Shown: piece by piece, positions 17,415 through 25,790 of the stretch
Layout: every line of letters starts with the position of its first letter
Numbering within the stretch: the first letter of the stretch is position 1
Assembly (NCBI GenBank): GCA_021793235.1
Contig: JAJYTD010000020.1
Location: 1 to 62,976, forward strand
Direction of reading: 5' to 3'
DNA: 62,976 nt
Source: Actinomycetes bacterium
GTDB taxonomy: Bacteria > Actinomycetota > Actinomycetes > Streptosporangiales > Streptosporangiaceae
Translations under genes and position numbers: made by a program
The notes under the pieces: model-generated
What the model was told of the DNA's origin: nothing
The model's database searches: none
What the model saw: the letters and a program-made list of their open reading frames with translations, nothing else

Positions 17415-18642
17415 CCTGCGAGAGCAGTTGACCGCGTTTCTGGCTCGCAACGAACGCGCGCTTGTCGATTTCCGGCGGGATCTCCACATGCACCCCGAGC
17501 TGGCGTTCGCCGAGCACCGGACGACACAGCGGCTGGCCGAGCGGCTGCGCGCCGCGGGCCTGGCACCGAAGCGGCTTCCCCAGGGGACCGGACTCATCTG
17601 CGACATCGGTTCCGAGGACGGCCCCACCATCGCACTGCGCGGGGACATCGACGCCCTGCCGCTGACCGATGAGAAGGACGTCGCCTACCGTTCGACGGTG
17701 CCCGGCGCCGCGCACGCCTGCGGGCACGACGTGCACACCACCGTGCTGCTGGCCACGGGGCTCTTCCTGGCTCAGCAGGCCCGTGCGGGCGCGCTTCCCG
17801 GACGGGTGCGCCTGATCTTCCAGCCGGCCGAGGAGCTGCCGGGCGGAGCCCGCGAGGTCATCGATGCCGGCGGGCTCGACGGGGTCGACCGCATCTTCGC
17901 GCTGCACGCCGACCCCCGCCTGCTCGTCGGCCAGGTCGGCCTGCGCACCGGTCCGATCACGGCAGCCTGCGACCAGGTGCTGGTCCGGTTGTCGGGCGAG
18001 GGCGGGCACACGGCGCGGCCGCACCTCACCGCTGACCTCGTCTACGCGCTGGGCAAGATCGTCACCGAGCTCCCGGCGGCGCTGTCGCGGCGCGTTGATC
18101 CGCGCGCCGGCTTCAGCCTTGTCTGGGGCCGGGTCAGTGCCGGGTCCGCGCCCAACGCGATCCCCGACGACGGCGTGGTCGAGGGCACCGTGCGCTGCCT
18201 GGACGACGATGCCTGGCACGCCGCTCCAGACCTCATCGAGGAGCTCGTCGACTCCGTGGCGACCGCCTACGGGGCCACGGCCGAGGTCGACTACCGCCGT
18301 GGTGTGCCGCCGACGATCAATGAGGATTCCAGTGTGCAGATCCTGCGCGATGCCTGCGATCAGGTGCTGGGGTCGGACGCGGCGGCGTCCACACCGCAGA
18401 GCCTGGGCGGCGAGGACTTCGCCTGGTACCTGGAGCATGTCCCCGGCGCCCTGGCCCGGCTGGGGACGCACTCCCCGTCCTCTGCCGCGCCAATGCTCGA
18501 CCTGCACCGCGGCACGTTCGATGTGGACGAGCGCGCGATCGGTGTCGGCGTGCAGGTGATGGCGGCCAGCGCGCTCACGGGCCTGTGGGAGTGCGCCCGC
18601 ACCGGCAGCGGCGACCAGATCGAGGACGCCGCCCTGGCCTGA
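17401..18642 (+). CDS. M20 family metallo-amidohydrolase
   Basis: 413 residues. Metal-binding blocks of the M20D/HipO-type group: HMHPELAFAEHRT near residue 30, LRGDIDALPLTDEK near residue 80, HACGHDVHTT near residue 102 and PAEELPGGAREV near residue 143. Such enzymes remove acyl or aminoacyl groups from amino acids (hippurate, N-acetyl-diaminopimelate, indole-acetyl conjugates). Its 5' end lies inside the GCS2 ligase gene, so the two are coupled: one may form and the other cleave an amide. That pairing is an inference. Confidence 0.85.
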   Translation: MQGRDLREQLTAFLARNERALVDFRRDLHMHPELAFAEHRTTQRLAERLRAAGLAPKRLPQGTGLICDIGSEDGPTIALRGDIDALPLTDEKDVAYRSTVPGAAHACGHDVHTTVLLATGLFLAQQARAGALPGRVRLIFQPAEELPGGAREVIDAGGLDGVDRIFALHADPRLLVGQVGLRTGPITAACDQVLVRLSGEGGHTARPHLTADLVYALGKIVTELPAALSRRVDPRAGFSLVWGRVSAGSAPNAIPDDGVVEGTVRCLDDDAWHAAPDLIEELVDSVATAYGATAEVDYRRGVPPTINEDSSVQILRDACDQVLGSDAAASTPQSLGGEDFAWYLEHVPGALARLGTHSPSSAAPMLDLHRGTFDVDERAIGVGVQVMAASALTGLWECARTGSGDQIEDAALA

Positions 18643-18787
18643 CCCGGCCGCCTGTCCGGTTTCTGGGCCGGGGCCGGGCAGGAACCGGCTGCCGCGGCGA
18701 GCGGTTGCGGCATGGTGACTTCCTCCCCATGGGCGAATCCGGGAGTCTGCGCCGCGAGAAAACTCAGATCAGTGGCATCCTGAACAC

Positions 18788-19882
18788 ATGAGCCACCAGT
18801 TGACCGTGGAGCAGATCCGGCGCGCGCCAAAGGTGCTGCTGCACGACCACCTTGACGGCGGATTGCGGCCGGAGACGGTCGTAGAGCTGGCCGAGGCCGC
18901 CGGTTACACCGATCTGCCCGCGAACGACCCCGAGGAGCTCGGGGCGTGGTTTCGCGACGCGTCCGACTCCGGGACGCTGGAGCGCTACCTGGAGACGTTC
19001 CGGCACACCGTCGGGGTGATGCAGACGCGGGAGGCCCTGGTCCGGGTGGCAGCGGAGTGCGCCGAGGACCTGGCGGCGGACGGCGTGGTCTATGCCGAGG
19101 TGCGCTACGCCCCCGAACAGCACCTGGATGCGGGGCTGTCGCTGGACCAGGTGGTCGAGGCGGTGCTGGAGGGGTTCTCGACCGGTCAGGACCGCGCCGC
19201 CGAGCAGGGCCGCGCCATCCGTGTGGGCACCCTGCTCACCTCGATGCGGCACGCGGCCCGGTCGCGTGAGATCGCCGAGCTGGCCGTCCGGTACCGCGAC
19301 GCGGGCGTGGCCGGTTTCGACATCGCCGGCGCCGAGGCGGGGTATCCGCCGACCCGCCACCTTGACGCCTTCGAGTACCTCAGGCGGGAGAACGCCCACT
19401 TCACGATCCACGCCGGCGAAGCGTTCGGCCTCCCGTCGATCTGGGAGGCGCTGCAGTGGTGCGGTGCCGACCGGCTCGGGCACGGTGTGCGGATCGTCGA
19501 CGATATCAAGCAGGTCGGCGACGAGGTCCGGATGGGACGGCTGGCCGGCTATGTCCGCGACACACGGGTTCCGCTGGAGATGTGCCCCAGTTCCAACGTC
19601 CAGACCGGTGCGGCGGCCTCGATCGAGGAGCACCCCATCGGCCTGCTGAGCCGGCTCCGCTTCCGGGTGACGGTCAACACCGACAACCGGCTGCAGAGCG
19701 GGACCACCATGTCCGAGGAGTTCGCGAAACTGCACTCGGCCTTCGGCTACGGCTGGGACGACATACAGTGGTTCACCGTCAACGCGATGAAATCGGCGTT
19801 CCTCCCGTTCGACGAGCGGCTCGCGCTCATCAACGGGCGGATCAAGCCGGGGTTCGCCCAACTCAAGTGGGCGTCGCAGTGA
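18788..19882 (+). CDS. add: Adenosine deaminase
   Basis: 364 residues. Zinc and catalytic motifs of the family: [15 protein letters not shown] near residue 18, [17 protein letters not shown] near residue 205, [13 protein letters not shown] near residue 230 and [18 protein letters not shown] near residue 298. It deaminates adenosine and deoxyadenosine in purine salvage. No ribosome-binding site precedes ATG 18788, so a leaderless message is possible. The stop overlaps the PH-domain gene (GTGA). A purine nucleoside phosphorylase gene lies 1 kb on, converging with it. Confidence 0.94.
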   Translation: MSHQLTVEQIRRAPKVLLHDHLDGGLRPETVVELAEAAGYTDLPANDPEELGAWFRDASDSGTLERYLETFRHTVGVMQTREALVRVAAECAEDLAADGVVYAEVRYAPEQHLDAGLSLDQVVEAVLEGFSTGQDRAAEQGRAIRVGTLLTSMRHAARSREIAELAVRYRDAGVAGFDIAGAEAGYPPTRHLDAFEYLRRENAHFTIHAGEAFGLPSIWEALQWCGADRLGHGVRIVDDIKQVGDEVRMGRLAGYVRDTRVPLEMCPSSNVQTGAAASIEEHPIGLLSRLRFRVTVNTDNRLQSGTTMSEEFAKLHSAFGYGWDDIQWFTVNAMKSAFLPFDERLALINGRIKPGFAQLKWASQ

Positions 19883-20493
19883 AGCCGTTCACCGCGCCCG
19901 CCGCGCGTGTTCTCGGGTGGGTCTGGCTGGCCGTTGTCGCCCTGCTGATGGTCGACCTCGCGCTGAAAGGCAGCGACCGCAGTGCGCTGGTCGCCGCCGC
20001 TGTCCTGCTGATCACGGCGGGAGGGGCCTACGTCCTGTGGCTGCGGCCCCGGATCGTGCCCACCGAGCAGGGGGTGCGCGTGGTCAATCCGCTCCGGGAC
20101 ACGTTCGTGCCGTGGTCCGCGTTCACCTGGGCTGATGTCACTGACGTGCTGCGTGTGCACGCCGGGGAGCGCGTTGTCCGATCGTGGTCGCTGCGGGAGA
20201 CCAAGCGCGCCAAGGTCCGCGACAACCTGCGCCGCGCAGGCGACCGCTTCGCGCTGGACGACGACGCCGATCCCCGCGATCTGCGGCCGGTGGACCTGGC
20301 CGCCCGGCGGTTGCGGGAGGAGGCCGAGAGGCGGAAGGCGCGCTCGGAAGCGGCGGGCGGCGCGGCCGGGGACGCCTCCGCTGGGAGCGGGGCCGCCATG
20401 GCCGCGGAGCCGACGACCGTCTGGGCGCCCGACGCCGTCGCGGCACTGGCGATTCCGATTTTCCTGCTGGTCATGGTGTTGCTGCTGGGGTGA
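19879..20493 (+). CDS. PH-domain (PH_6-like) membrane protein
   Basis: 204 residues. Two N-terminal transmembrane helices ([40 protein letters not shown]), then a bacterial PH-like region with [25 protein letters not shown] and a Trp/Val-rich core, an Arg/Ala/Glu-rich linker, and a C-terminal transmembrane helix ([19 protein letters not shown]). Start GTG 19879 overlaps the add stop. The layout is common among small actinobacterial membrane PH proteins of unknown role. Confidence 0.75.
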   Translation: MKPFTAPAARVLGWVWLAVVALLMVDLALKGSDRSALVAAAVLLITAGGAYVLWLRPRIVPTEQGVRVVNPLRDTFVPWSAFTWADVTDVLRVHAGERVVRSWSLRETKRAKVRDNLRRAGDRFALDDDADPRDLRPVDLAARRLREEAERRKARSEAAGGAAGDASAGSGAAMAAEPTTVWAPDAVAALAIPIFLLVMVLLLG

Positions 20494-20572
20494 GGACGAG
20501 CGGTATCACGGGGATCCGCATCGGGTCCCCGTTTTTCGTGCTCGGGGCCTTGACCACCCCGGCCAATCACGG

Positions 20573-20591
20573 TTAGGTTAGGCATGCCTAA
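20573..20591. promoter_or_regulatory. Iron-box-like palindrome (DtxR/IdeR type)
   Basis: TTAGGTTAGGCATGCCTAA matches 16 of 19 positions of the DtxR/IdeR consensus TTAGGTTAGGCTAACCTAA. The inner 14 bp (20578-20591) are a perfect palindrome. It lies between two convergent genes, so its target is not obvious. Confidence 0.65.
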
Positions 20592-20603
20592 GGGGGATGG
20601 GGT

Positions 20604-20638
20604 GCGGGTTCGGCGCCTGCGCGGAGCGCCGAACCCGC
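20604..20638. terminator. Bidirectional stem-loop terminator
   Basis: GCGGGTTCGGCGC (20604-20616) and GCGCCGAACCCGC (20626-20638) form a perfect 13-bp stem with a 9-nt loop. It separates the convergent PH-domain and PNP genes and starts 12 nt after the iron-box-like site. Confidence 0.75.
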
Positions 20639-20883
20639 GGCCCCGGGCCCCGCGGGCGCACATCACCTGAATAGAGGGCGCGCCGCCGGCACGGATCGCC
20701 ACACGTGCCGGGCGGTGTCCGAAAAGATCGCGGAGCCGGGCACCGGCCGTCGCGGCGCGCAAAGGAGGCCGTCCGGTTCGCCGGGGTCCCGGACAGCGCT
20801 TCCTCGCAGGGAGGAACAGCCGGTTTCGGCGCGGATGAGCCGGCGGTTCCTCTCCGGCCCGTCAACGGCCCGTCAACGGCCCG

Positions 20884-21714
20884 CTAGGTCCGCACGAGGA
20901 TGGCGTGCAGCAGGTCACCGAGGCGAAGGGCGCGCTGCTGGACGACCGCCAGCGCCTTTGCCGAATCGAACGGTTCGAATACCGCCCCCATCGCGTCGTT
21001 GCTGACCATCGCCATCCCCAGGACTTCGGCCCCCATCTCCACCGCCGCGATGGTCTCCAAAGCGATGGACCGGCCGACCAGATCGGCGCCCGCGCTGCGC
21101 AGCATGGCCAGCTCGGCCGGGGTCTGGAGCTGCGGGCCGAGTAGCGACGCGTAGACCCCCTCGGCCAGCGACCCGTCGATGTCCCGGGTGATACCGCGCA
21201 GACGGCGGCTGTAGGCGCCGCTCAGATCGACGAAGTCCGGTCCCGCCAACGGCGACCTGGCCGTCAGGTTGATGTGGTCGCGCACCAGGATCGGCTGCCC
21301 CACCGCGAAATCGGCGCGCAGCGAACCGGCCGCACCGGTGAGGACGACAGTCGAGGCGCCGGCTGAGACCGCGGTGCGCACGGCGTGGGCCACCCGCATC
21401 GGATCATGCGTCTCGTACAGGTGCGTGCGACCGAGGAAGACGACGACGCGCTTCGCGCCGACCCAGAGGCTGCGCACCTTGCTGGAGTGGCCGGCCGCCG
21501 ATGGCGGGGCGAACCCTGGCAGGTCGGACATGTCAATATCGATGTTTGGTATCCCCAGGGAGTCGGCCGCCTCCGTCCACCCTGAACCGAGGACGACCGC
21601 AGCATCGTATCCGTCGGCTCCCGTGCGGAACCGCAGCTCGCTGGCAGCCTCGGCCGCCAGTTCCTTGGCCCCGGAGGTCGTCGCCACGGGACGCACCTGT
21701 GTGGATTCGCTCAC
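20884..21714 (-). CDS. punA: Purine nucleoside phosphorylase
   Basis: 276 residues, trimeric PNP family. Motifs: AAVVLGSGWTEAADSLG near residue 38 (phosphate loop), FLGRTHLYETHDPMRV, VVLTGAAGSLRADFAVGQP near residue 145 and MAMVSNDAMGAVFEPFDSAKAL, which contains the base-binding Asn. Cleaves inosine and guanosine phosphorolytically and works downstream of adenosine deaminase. GTG start at 21714 with CGGAGAT just upstream. Confidence 0.93.
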   Translation of the reverse strand: MSESTQVRPVATTSGAKELAAEAASELRFRTGADGYDAAVVLGSGWTEAADSLGIPNIDIDMSDLPGFAPPSAAGHSSKVRSLWVGAKRVVVFLGRTHLYETHDPMRVAHAVRTAVSAGASTVVLTGAAGSLRADFAVGQPILVRDHINLTARSPLAGPDFVDLSGAYSRRLRGITRDIDGSLAEGVYASLLGPQLQTPAELAMLRSAGADLVGRSIALETIAAVEMGAEVLGMAMVSNDAMGAVFEPFDSAKALAVVQQRALRLGDLLHAILVRT

Positions 21715-21801
21715 ATCTCCGGAGCGTACCTCTTCGTAACCTTTTGGCCCCTGAGTGTAGTGCGGCGTGTTCGCAGACCCGCGGCCCGCGGAAGAGGCCG
21801 C

Positions 21802-22314
21802 CTATCGGCCGTCGGTCCGCGGCAGATCGTCCCGGGACCACGGCCGCTGCCGGAGAGGCGGCGGCACACAGGGCCGGGCGCGCAGATCCGCGACGTAGAA
21901 CGACGGTGCTCCCGCCTTCTCCGCGGCGTCGGCGATGATGCCCAGGTAGGCCGCCGATGGCAGGCCGCCTTCGTAGTCGTTGAGTACATACGTCCACGCG
22001 GTGACGTCCCCGTCCAGCAGGGTGCTCGCCCGAACCCGGATCTTGGAGTAGGTCCCCAGACCGGTCCCCTCCCAGGCGTCCACGTGTGCTTCATCCCATC
22101 GGGACATGTCGTACAGGGCGACGAAGACGCTGCGGTCCGCGTGTTCCACCAGGGTCGCCAGCGCGCCGTCTCCATTGCCGGCGGCCCCGCCGAAGGTCAG
22201 CAGCCAGCCTTCCAACCAGCCGGTGCCCCACAGCGGCGAGTGCGGAGCATGTTCGGCCATGTGCCCGGGATCGAGATTGCTGCCGTAAGCGGCGTACAGA
22301 GACACGCGGCACAT
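21802..22314 (-). CDS. Gamma-glutamylcyclotransferase-like protein
   Basis: 170 residues. The N-terminus YAAYGSNLDPGHMAEHAP is the substrate-binding YGSN motif of the gamma-glutamylcyclotransferase fold, followed by GTGWLEGWLLTFGG. VTAWTYVLNDYEGGLPSAAYLGIIADAAEKAG is typical of the actinobacterial subgroup. Members cleave gamma-glutamyl amides to 5-oxoproline; the substrate here is unknown. GTG 22305 is an alternative start. It diverges from the lpdA-like gene. Confidence 0.82.
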   Translation of the reverse strand: MCRVSLYAAYGSNLDPGHMAEHAPHSPLWGTGWLEGWLLTFGGAAGNGDGALATLVEHADRSVFVALYDMSRWDEAHVDAWEGTGLGTYSKIRVRASTLLDGDVTAWTYVLNDYEGGLPSAAYLGIIADAAEKAGAPSFYVADLRARPCVPPPLRQRPWSRDDLPRTDGR

Positions 22315-22466
22315 GCTACGTGGCCGAACGCGACAGCGGTGAGAAATACGCCGCGTGGGATGGCGGAGAATGGAAAGAAGCGACAGGTGAGCGAAAATCC
22401 GGGCGGCGGCTCACAAGGCCGGGCGTGTCCCAACGGACGCGGTCCGCCGGAAGGAGTGGAGCGGAA

Positions 22467-23849
22467 GTGACGAAAGTCGTGATCATCGGTGGCGGACCGG
22501 GAGGCTATGAGGCGGCCCTGGTCGCCGTCCAGCTCGGCGCCGACGTGACTGTGGTCGATCGCGATGGTATCGGCGGGGCCTGTGTCCTGACCGACTGTGT
22601 TCCGTCCAAGACCCTGATTGCCACGTCCGTCCGGACGACCTACGCCAAGGACGCCACCCGGCTCGGGATCAACATAGGAGATGAGGCCGGCGGCAAGTCC
22701 GGCGTCGAGGTCGACCTGAACACGGTGAACACCCGGGTCAAGCGGCTGGCCCGCGCCCAGTCGGAGGACACCGCCGCACGCGTGGCCAAAGAGGGGGTGA
22801 AGATCATCCGCGGCGAGGGGCGCCTTGTCGACCCGCGTATCGTCGCGGTCGGCGAACAGCGCGTCCACGCCGACGTCGTACTCGTCGCCACCGGAGCACA
22901 CCCGAGGGAGCTTCCGACGGCCAGGCCCGACGGCGAACGCATCCTCACCTGGCGGCAGCTCTACGACCTGGAGAAGCTCCCGGAGAAGCTCATCGTGGTC
23001 GGCTCCGGCGTCACCGGCGCCGAGTTCGCCAACGCCTACCAGGGGCTGGGATCCAGCGTCACCCTCGTCTCCTCCCGCGACCGTGTGATGCCGACCCAGG
23101 ACGCCGACGCCGCCGAAGTACTGGAGGGAGTGTTCGCGCGCCGGGGGATGTCGGTTCTGGGCAACACGAGAGCCGAGTCGGTCACCAACACCGGCAGCGG
23201 AGTCGTGGTGACCCTCACCGACGGCCGCACGGTCGAAGGCAGCCACTGTCTGATGACGGTCGGAATGATCCCCAACACCGGCAACATCGGTCTGGAGGAG
23301 ATCGGCGTCCGCCTCGACTCCGGCGGCTTCGTCCAGGTCGACCGGGTATCGCGGACATCCACCCCGGGTGTCTACGCCGCGGGTGACTGCACCGGCGTGA
23401 ACATGCTCGCGTCCGTGGCGGCGATGCAGGGGCGCATCGCGATGTGGCACGCGCTCGGCGAGGCGGTCTCCCCACTGAAGCTGTCCACGGTCGCCTCCAC
23501 CGTTTTCACCCACCCGGAGCTGGCCGCCGTCGGCGCGAGCGAACAGGACGTGCGGTCCGGCAAGGTCGATGCGCGCATCGTCAACCTGCCGCTGGACACC
23601 AACCCGCGCGCCAAGATGACCGACAGCAAGGACGGCTTCGTCAAGCTCATCTGCCGCCGGCACACGGGTATCGTGCTCGGCGGCGTCATCGTCGGCCCGC
23701 GCGCCAGCGAACTCATCCTCGGTGTCTCCGTCGCCGTCCAGCAGCGTCTCACCGTCGACGAGATCGCCCACACCTTCGCCGTCTACCCGTCGCTGTCGGG
23801 CAGTGTCACCGAAGCCGCGCGCTCCCTGATGCAGGCCTCGCCGGAGTAA
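22467..23849 (+). CDS. lpdA: NAD(P)H-quinone oxidoreductase / LpdA-type flavoprotein
   Basis: 460 residues, pyridine nucleotide-disulfide oxidoreductase class I. The FAD loop VVIIGGGPGGYEAALVAVQL is N-terminal; the CVLTDCVPSK segment near residue 37 has Cys-x4-Cys as in lipoamide dehydrogenases. An NAD loop IVVGSGVTGAEFANAY lies near residue 175, and YAAGDCTGV near residue 305. The C-terminus (LSGSVTEAARSLM) lacks the His-Pro-(T/S) active-site ending of true lipoamide dehydrogenase, as in the mycobacterial LpdA (Rv3303c) group that reduces quinones. GTG 22467 with AAGGAG at 22451. It probably ends in the palindrome at 24153. Confidence 0.85.
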   Translation: MTKVVIIGGGPGGYEAALVAVQLGADVTVVDRDGIGGACVLTDCVPSKTLIATSVRTTYAKDATRLGINIGDEAGGKSGVEVDLNTVNTRVKRLARAQSEDTAARVAKEGVKIIRGEGRLVDPRIVAVGEQRVHADVVLVATGAHPRELPTARPDGERILTWRQLYDLEKLPEKLIVVGSGVTGAEFANAYQGLGSSVTLVSSRDRVMPTQDADAAEVLEGVFARRGMSVLGNTRAESVTNTGSGVVVTLTDGRTVEGSHCLMTVGMIPNTGNIGLEEIGVRLDSGGFVQVDRVSRTSTPGVYAAGDCTGVNMLASVAAMQGRIAMWHALGEAVSPLKLSTVASTVFTHPELAAVGASEQDVRSGKVDARIVNLPLDTNPRAKMTDSKDGFVKLICRRHTGIVLGGVIVGPRASELILGVSVAVQQRLTVDEIAHTFAVYPSLSGSVTEAARSLMQASPE

Positions 23850-24152
23850 GCCGGGGTAGGCCGGAGTGACAGGAGGCCGTGGGGGGTGCGGCAATGGGGC
23901 ATCCCGAGCGCAGCGAGGGATGCCGGCGTGCCGCCGGACACGTCGGGCGCCGGACAATCAGACCGCCACCACGGTTTCGGGGTCCTGCCGCCAGAAAGGG
24001 TGCCGGTTTGCTCGGCGGCACGCTGGTCCTTGCTCGCTGCGCTCGCAGGGCCCCATTGCCGCAACCACTACGGTGGACCCGGACACGGCAGCGGCCTCGC
24101 CCCCGCAGAGCCACGCCCGCCGAACCAGCTTCGACACACATGATCGCCAATA
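23850..24152. other. Intergenic region holding a full hairpin element
   Basis: 303 bp between convergent lpdA and the Gly-rich membrane protein gene. Most of it is hairpin element copy B (23887-24063); the palindromic element copy 2 follows. Short open frames are confined to the repeat and I do not consider them genes. Confidence 0.65.
23887..24063. repeat. Long hairpin element, copy B
   Basis: TGCGGCAATGGGGC (23887-23900) and GCCCCATTGCCGCA (24050-24063) are perfect 14-bp terminal inverted repeats. Within them GAGCGCAGCGAG pairs with CTCGCTGCGCTC, and CGTGCCGCCG with CGGCGGCACG, so each arm is about 54 nt and the whole 177 bp can fold on itself. The loop carries CCACCACGGTTTCGGGGT, which is shared with copy C. 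Confidence 0.8.
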
Positions 24153-24208
24153 GATCTTGACGCTGTGCACCCCTCGCGCGCCGTTTTGGGGTGCACAGCG
24201 CCAAGATC
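24153..24208. repeat. 55-bp palindromic element, copy 2 (reverse orientation)
   Basis: Arms 24153-24173 and 24188-24208 (21 bp) have one mismatch. The loop is the reverse complement of the copy 1 loop (CAAAACG...GCGAG), so the element is inverted relative to 146-200. It lies between two convergent genes, 15 nt from the stop of the minus-strand gene. Confidence 0.85.
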
Positions 24209-24223
24209 GGCGTTTCCGAAGGC

Positions 24224-24330
24224 TCAGAAGTCGAATCCGCCGAAGTCGCCGCCGCCGAAGTCACCGAAGTCGCCGCCACCGAAGTCGCCGCCGCCGAAGT
24301 CCTCGCCGCCGCCGAAATCGCCGCCCATGC
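24224..24330. repeat. Short tandem coding repeats (DFGGG)
   Basis: Repeated CCGCCGAAGTC units encode the DFGGGDFGGG tail of the membrane protein. Such GC-rich tandem repeats can change length by slippage. Confidence 0.7.
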
Positions 24331-25498
24331 CGCCCAGCATGGCGCCGCCCATCATGGACCCCATCATCGAGCCCATCATCATGCCGGTGAACATGCCCAG
24401 CATCATGTCCATGCCGAAGTAGCCTCCGGCGTAGGGGGCGTAGGCCGGTCCGGCGTCGTAGTAGGGCCGACGCTGCCCGTCGACCTCGACCATGCGGACA
24501 TCCGGGTCGTGGCCGGAGAGCACCGCCTGCGAACAGACGGGGCAGGCCGGGACCGAGCGGGGCGAGCCGCCGGGTGGCGCCCACATGACGTCCTGCTGCG
24601 ACGGCCCGTGCTGCGGGTTGAAGAAGCAGGGCTTGCGCCGCTCGGGGACGGGCTCGCCGTTCATCCGCGCCCGGGTGGCGGTCATGTAGTAGCGACCGTC
24701 CTCCAAAGCGTTGGTGACCTGCTGGATCTGCTCGGGTTCGCGGATGGTGTCGAGCGTGGCCTTCGCCCGGTCGTAGGAGTCCATCGCGTGGGTGTAGTCG
24801 GCGCGCGTGGGGTCGTCGACCTTGGCGAGGTCGATCTCCAGGCCGGCGATGTCCTCACCGAGCCGGACGACGTCCTCGGTCGCCATCTGCTTGATCTCGG
24901 AGAGCTCCTTGGCCTTCTGCGCCTCGCGCTTCTTCTTGGAGCTGTACAGGAAGAAGCCGCCGCCGACAACGGCCAGCGCGAGAATCCCCAGCAGCAGAGC
25001 ACCGAAGACGCCCGATGCCGCCTCCGCGGACTCCTGCTCCTCGGCCGCCTCGGGAATGGCCACGAGAGTGTCGACCACGTTGCCGTTGCCGTTGATCTTG
25101 GCCTCGGTGCCGATCTCCCGGACAGCGGCCTCATCGAGGTTCGGGGACTCGACGAAGTACCCCTGATCACCGACGAAGCCCGCGTAGACGCCGTCGCCCA
25201 CGTCGTCCATGACCAGATCCAGATAGGCCTCGATCGACCCCTCTGACCTGAGCATCCCCTCAGGCAGGATCACGTAGTAGACGGGGACCTCGGAGTTCTC
25301 GGCGACCTGGATCAAGACATCCCGTTCGGCCTGCGGGAACTGGTCCTCGGTGATGCTCTCCTCGATGAAGAGGTGGTCGCTCGCCAGGTCCTTGGCGACT
25401 TCATTGGCGCTGGGGGTGTCGGCGTGGGCCGGTGCCCCTGCCATGACGGCGGTAAACCCCGCGGTCAGCAGGGCGGGTACTACCAAGCGGCGCAACAT
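24224..25498 (-). CDS. TPM-like membrane protein with CxxNPxH...CxxC motif and Gly-rich tail
   Basis: 424 residues. Signal peptide 1-26 (ends AHADT), an extracytoplasmic alpha/beta domain of about 130 residues with PVYYVILPEG and VGDGVYAGFV, a transmembrane helix at 163-186, a basic helical cytoplasmic region (190-280), then C291-x2-N-P-x-H297 and C319-x2-C322, which could bind zinc. The tail has GQRRPYYDAGPAYAPYAGGYF, Met/Gly-rich segments and DFGGG repeats. TPM/YgcG-type proteins share the layout of an outer domain, a helix and a Gly-rich tail; function unknown. ATG 25498 with AGAGGAAC upstream. It is the member of a four-gene family closest to known actinobacterial proteins. Confidence 0.78.
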   Translation of the reverse strand: MLRRLVVPALLTAGFTAVMAGAPAHADTPSANEVAKDLASDHLFIEESITEDQFPQAERDVLIQVAENSEVPVYYVILPEGMLRSEGSIEAYLDLVMDDVGDGVYAGFVGDQGYFVESPNLDEAAVREIGTEAKINGNGNVVDTLVAIPEAAEEQESAEAASGVFGALLLGILALAVVGGGFFLYSSKKKREAQKAKELSEIKQMATEDVVRLGEDIAGLEIDLAKVDDPTRADYTHAMDSYDRAKATLDTIREPEQIQQVTNALEDGRYYMTATRARMNGEPVPERRKPCFFNPQHGPSQQDVMWAPPGGSPRSVPACPVCSQAVLSGHDPDVRMVEVDGQRRPYYDAGPAYAPYAGGYFGMDMMLGMFTGMMMGSMMGSMMGGAMLGGMGGDFGGGEDFGGGDFGGGDFGDFGGGDFGGFDF

Positions 25499-25676
25499 GA
25501 TCGTTCCTCTCGCCTCCCTCACTCTCTAAAGACGAACACGCGAGGTCGCAAGTTCCCATCCCGCGCGGTGGCCGTTTCCACCCTACGGGCGTCCACAGTG
25601 CGATGGTGCCCTTGGGGGCGCACCCCAAAGCCTGCCCAATAACACCTCCCGGTTCGGTATTGATGTTGCGATTTCC

Positions 25677-25701
25677 GCGTTTGCCCAGGTGGTCAGGGTA
25701 A
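25677..25701 (+). promoter_or_regulatory. Possible SigB-type stress promoter
   Basis: GCGT (25677-25680), 15 nt, GGGTAA (25696-25701) fits the actinobacterial general-stress promoter pattern GNNT-N14-16-GGGTA(C/T). It is about 90 bp upstream of the PRC-barrel/DUF2382 gene, a type of gene often under stress sigma control. Confidence 0.4.
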
Positions 25702-25790
25702 GCGGAGAAGAGGGAGGTGCGTCGGGGAGCACATCCGAGCCGCTGTCCGACCACCGCCTGGCCCAATCCGAACATCGGGAGGGAACAAGC

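Larger units (their letters stand above)
20494..20883. other. Convergent intergenic region with iron-box-like palindrome and hairpin
   Basis: 390 bp between the PH-domain gene (plus) and the PNP gene (minus). It holds an iron-box-like site at 20573-20591, a perfect 13-bp stem-loop at 20604-20638, and near the PNP stop a short tandem repeat of GGCCCGTCAAC (about 20857-20882). I see no credible protein gene. Confidence 0.6.

Noticed and set aside
14988-17648. 886-residue minus-strand open frame
   Set aside because: It merges antisense of the GCS2 ligase and M20 genes with an off-frame reading of galT. No family features; all three real genes are well supported.
20578-20865. 95-codon minus-strand frame covering the iron-box region
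   Set aside because: Composition is Arg/Pro-rich without a recognisable domain, it has no ribosome site, and it spans the terminator hairpin.
23866-24153. Overlapping short open frames of 70-95 codons between lpdA and the Gly-rich gene
   Set aside because: They lie within the hairpin repeat; similar frames recur in the other copies because of the repeat, and they lack ribosome sites.
25680-25695. 16-bp exact repeat TTTGCCCAGGTGGTCA also at 44385-44400
   Set aside because: One exact 16-mer shared within 63 kb of GC-rich DNA is close to chance expectation, and the flanks are unrelated.
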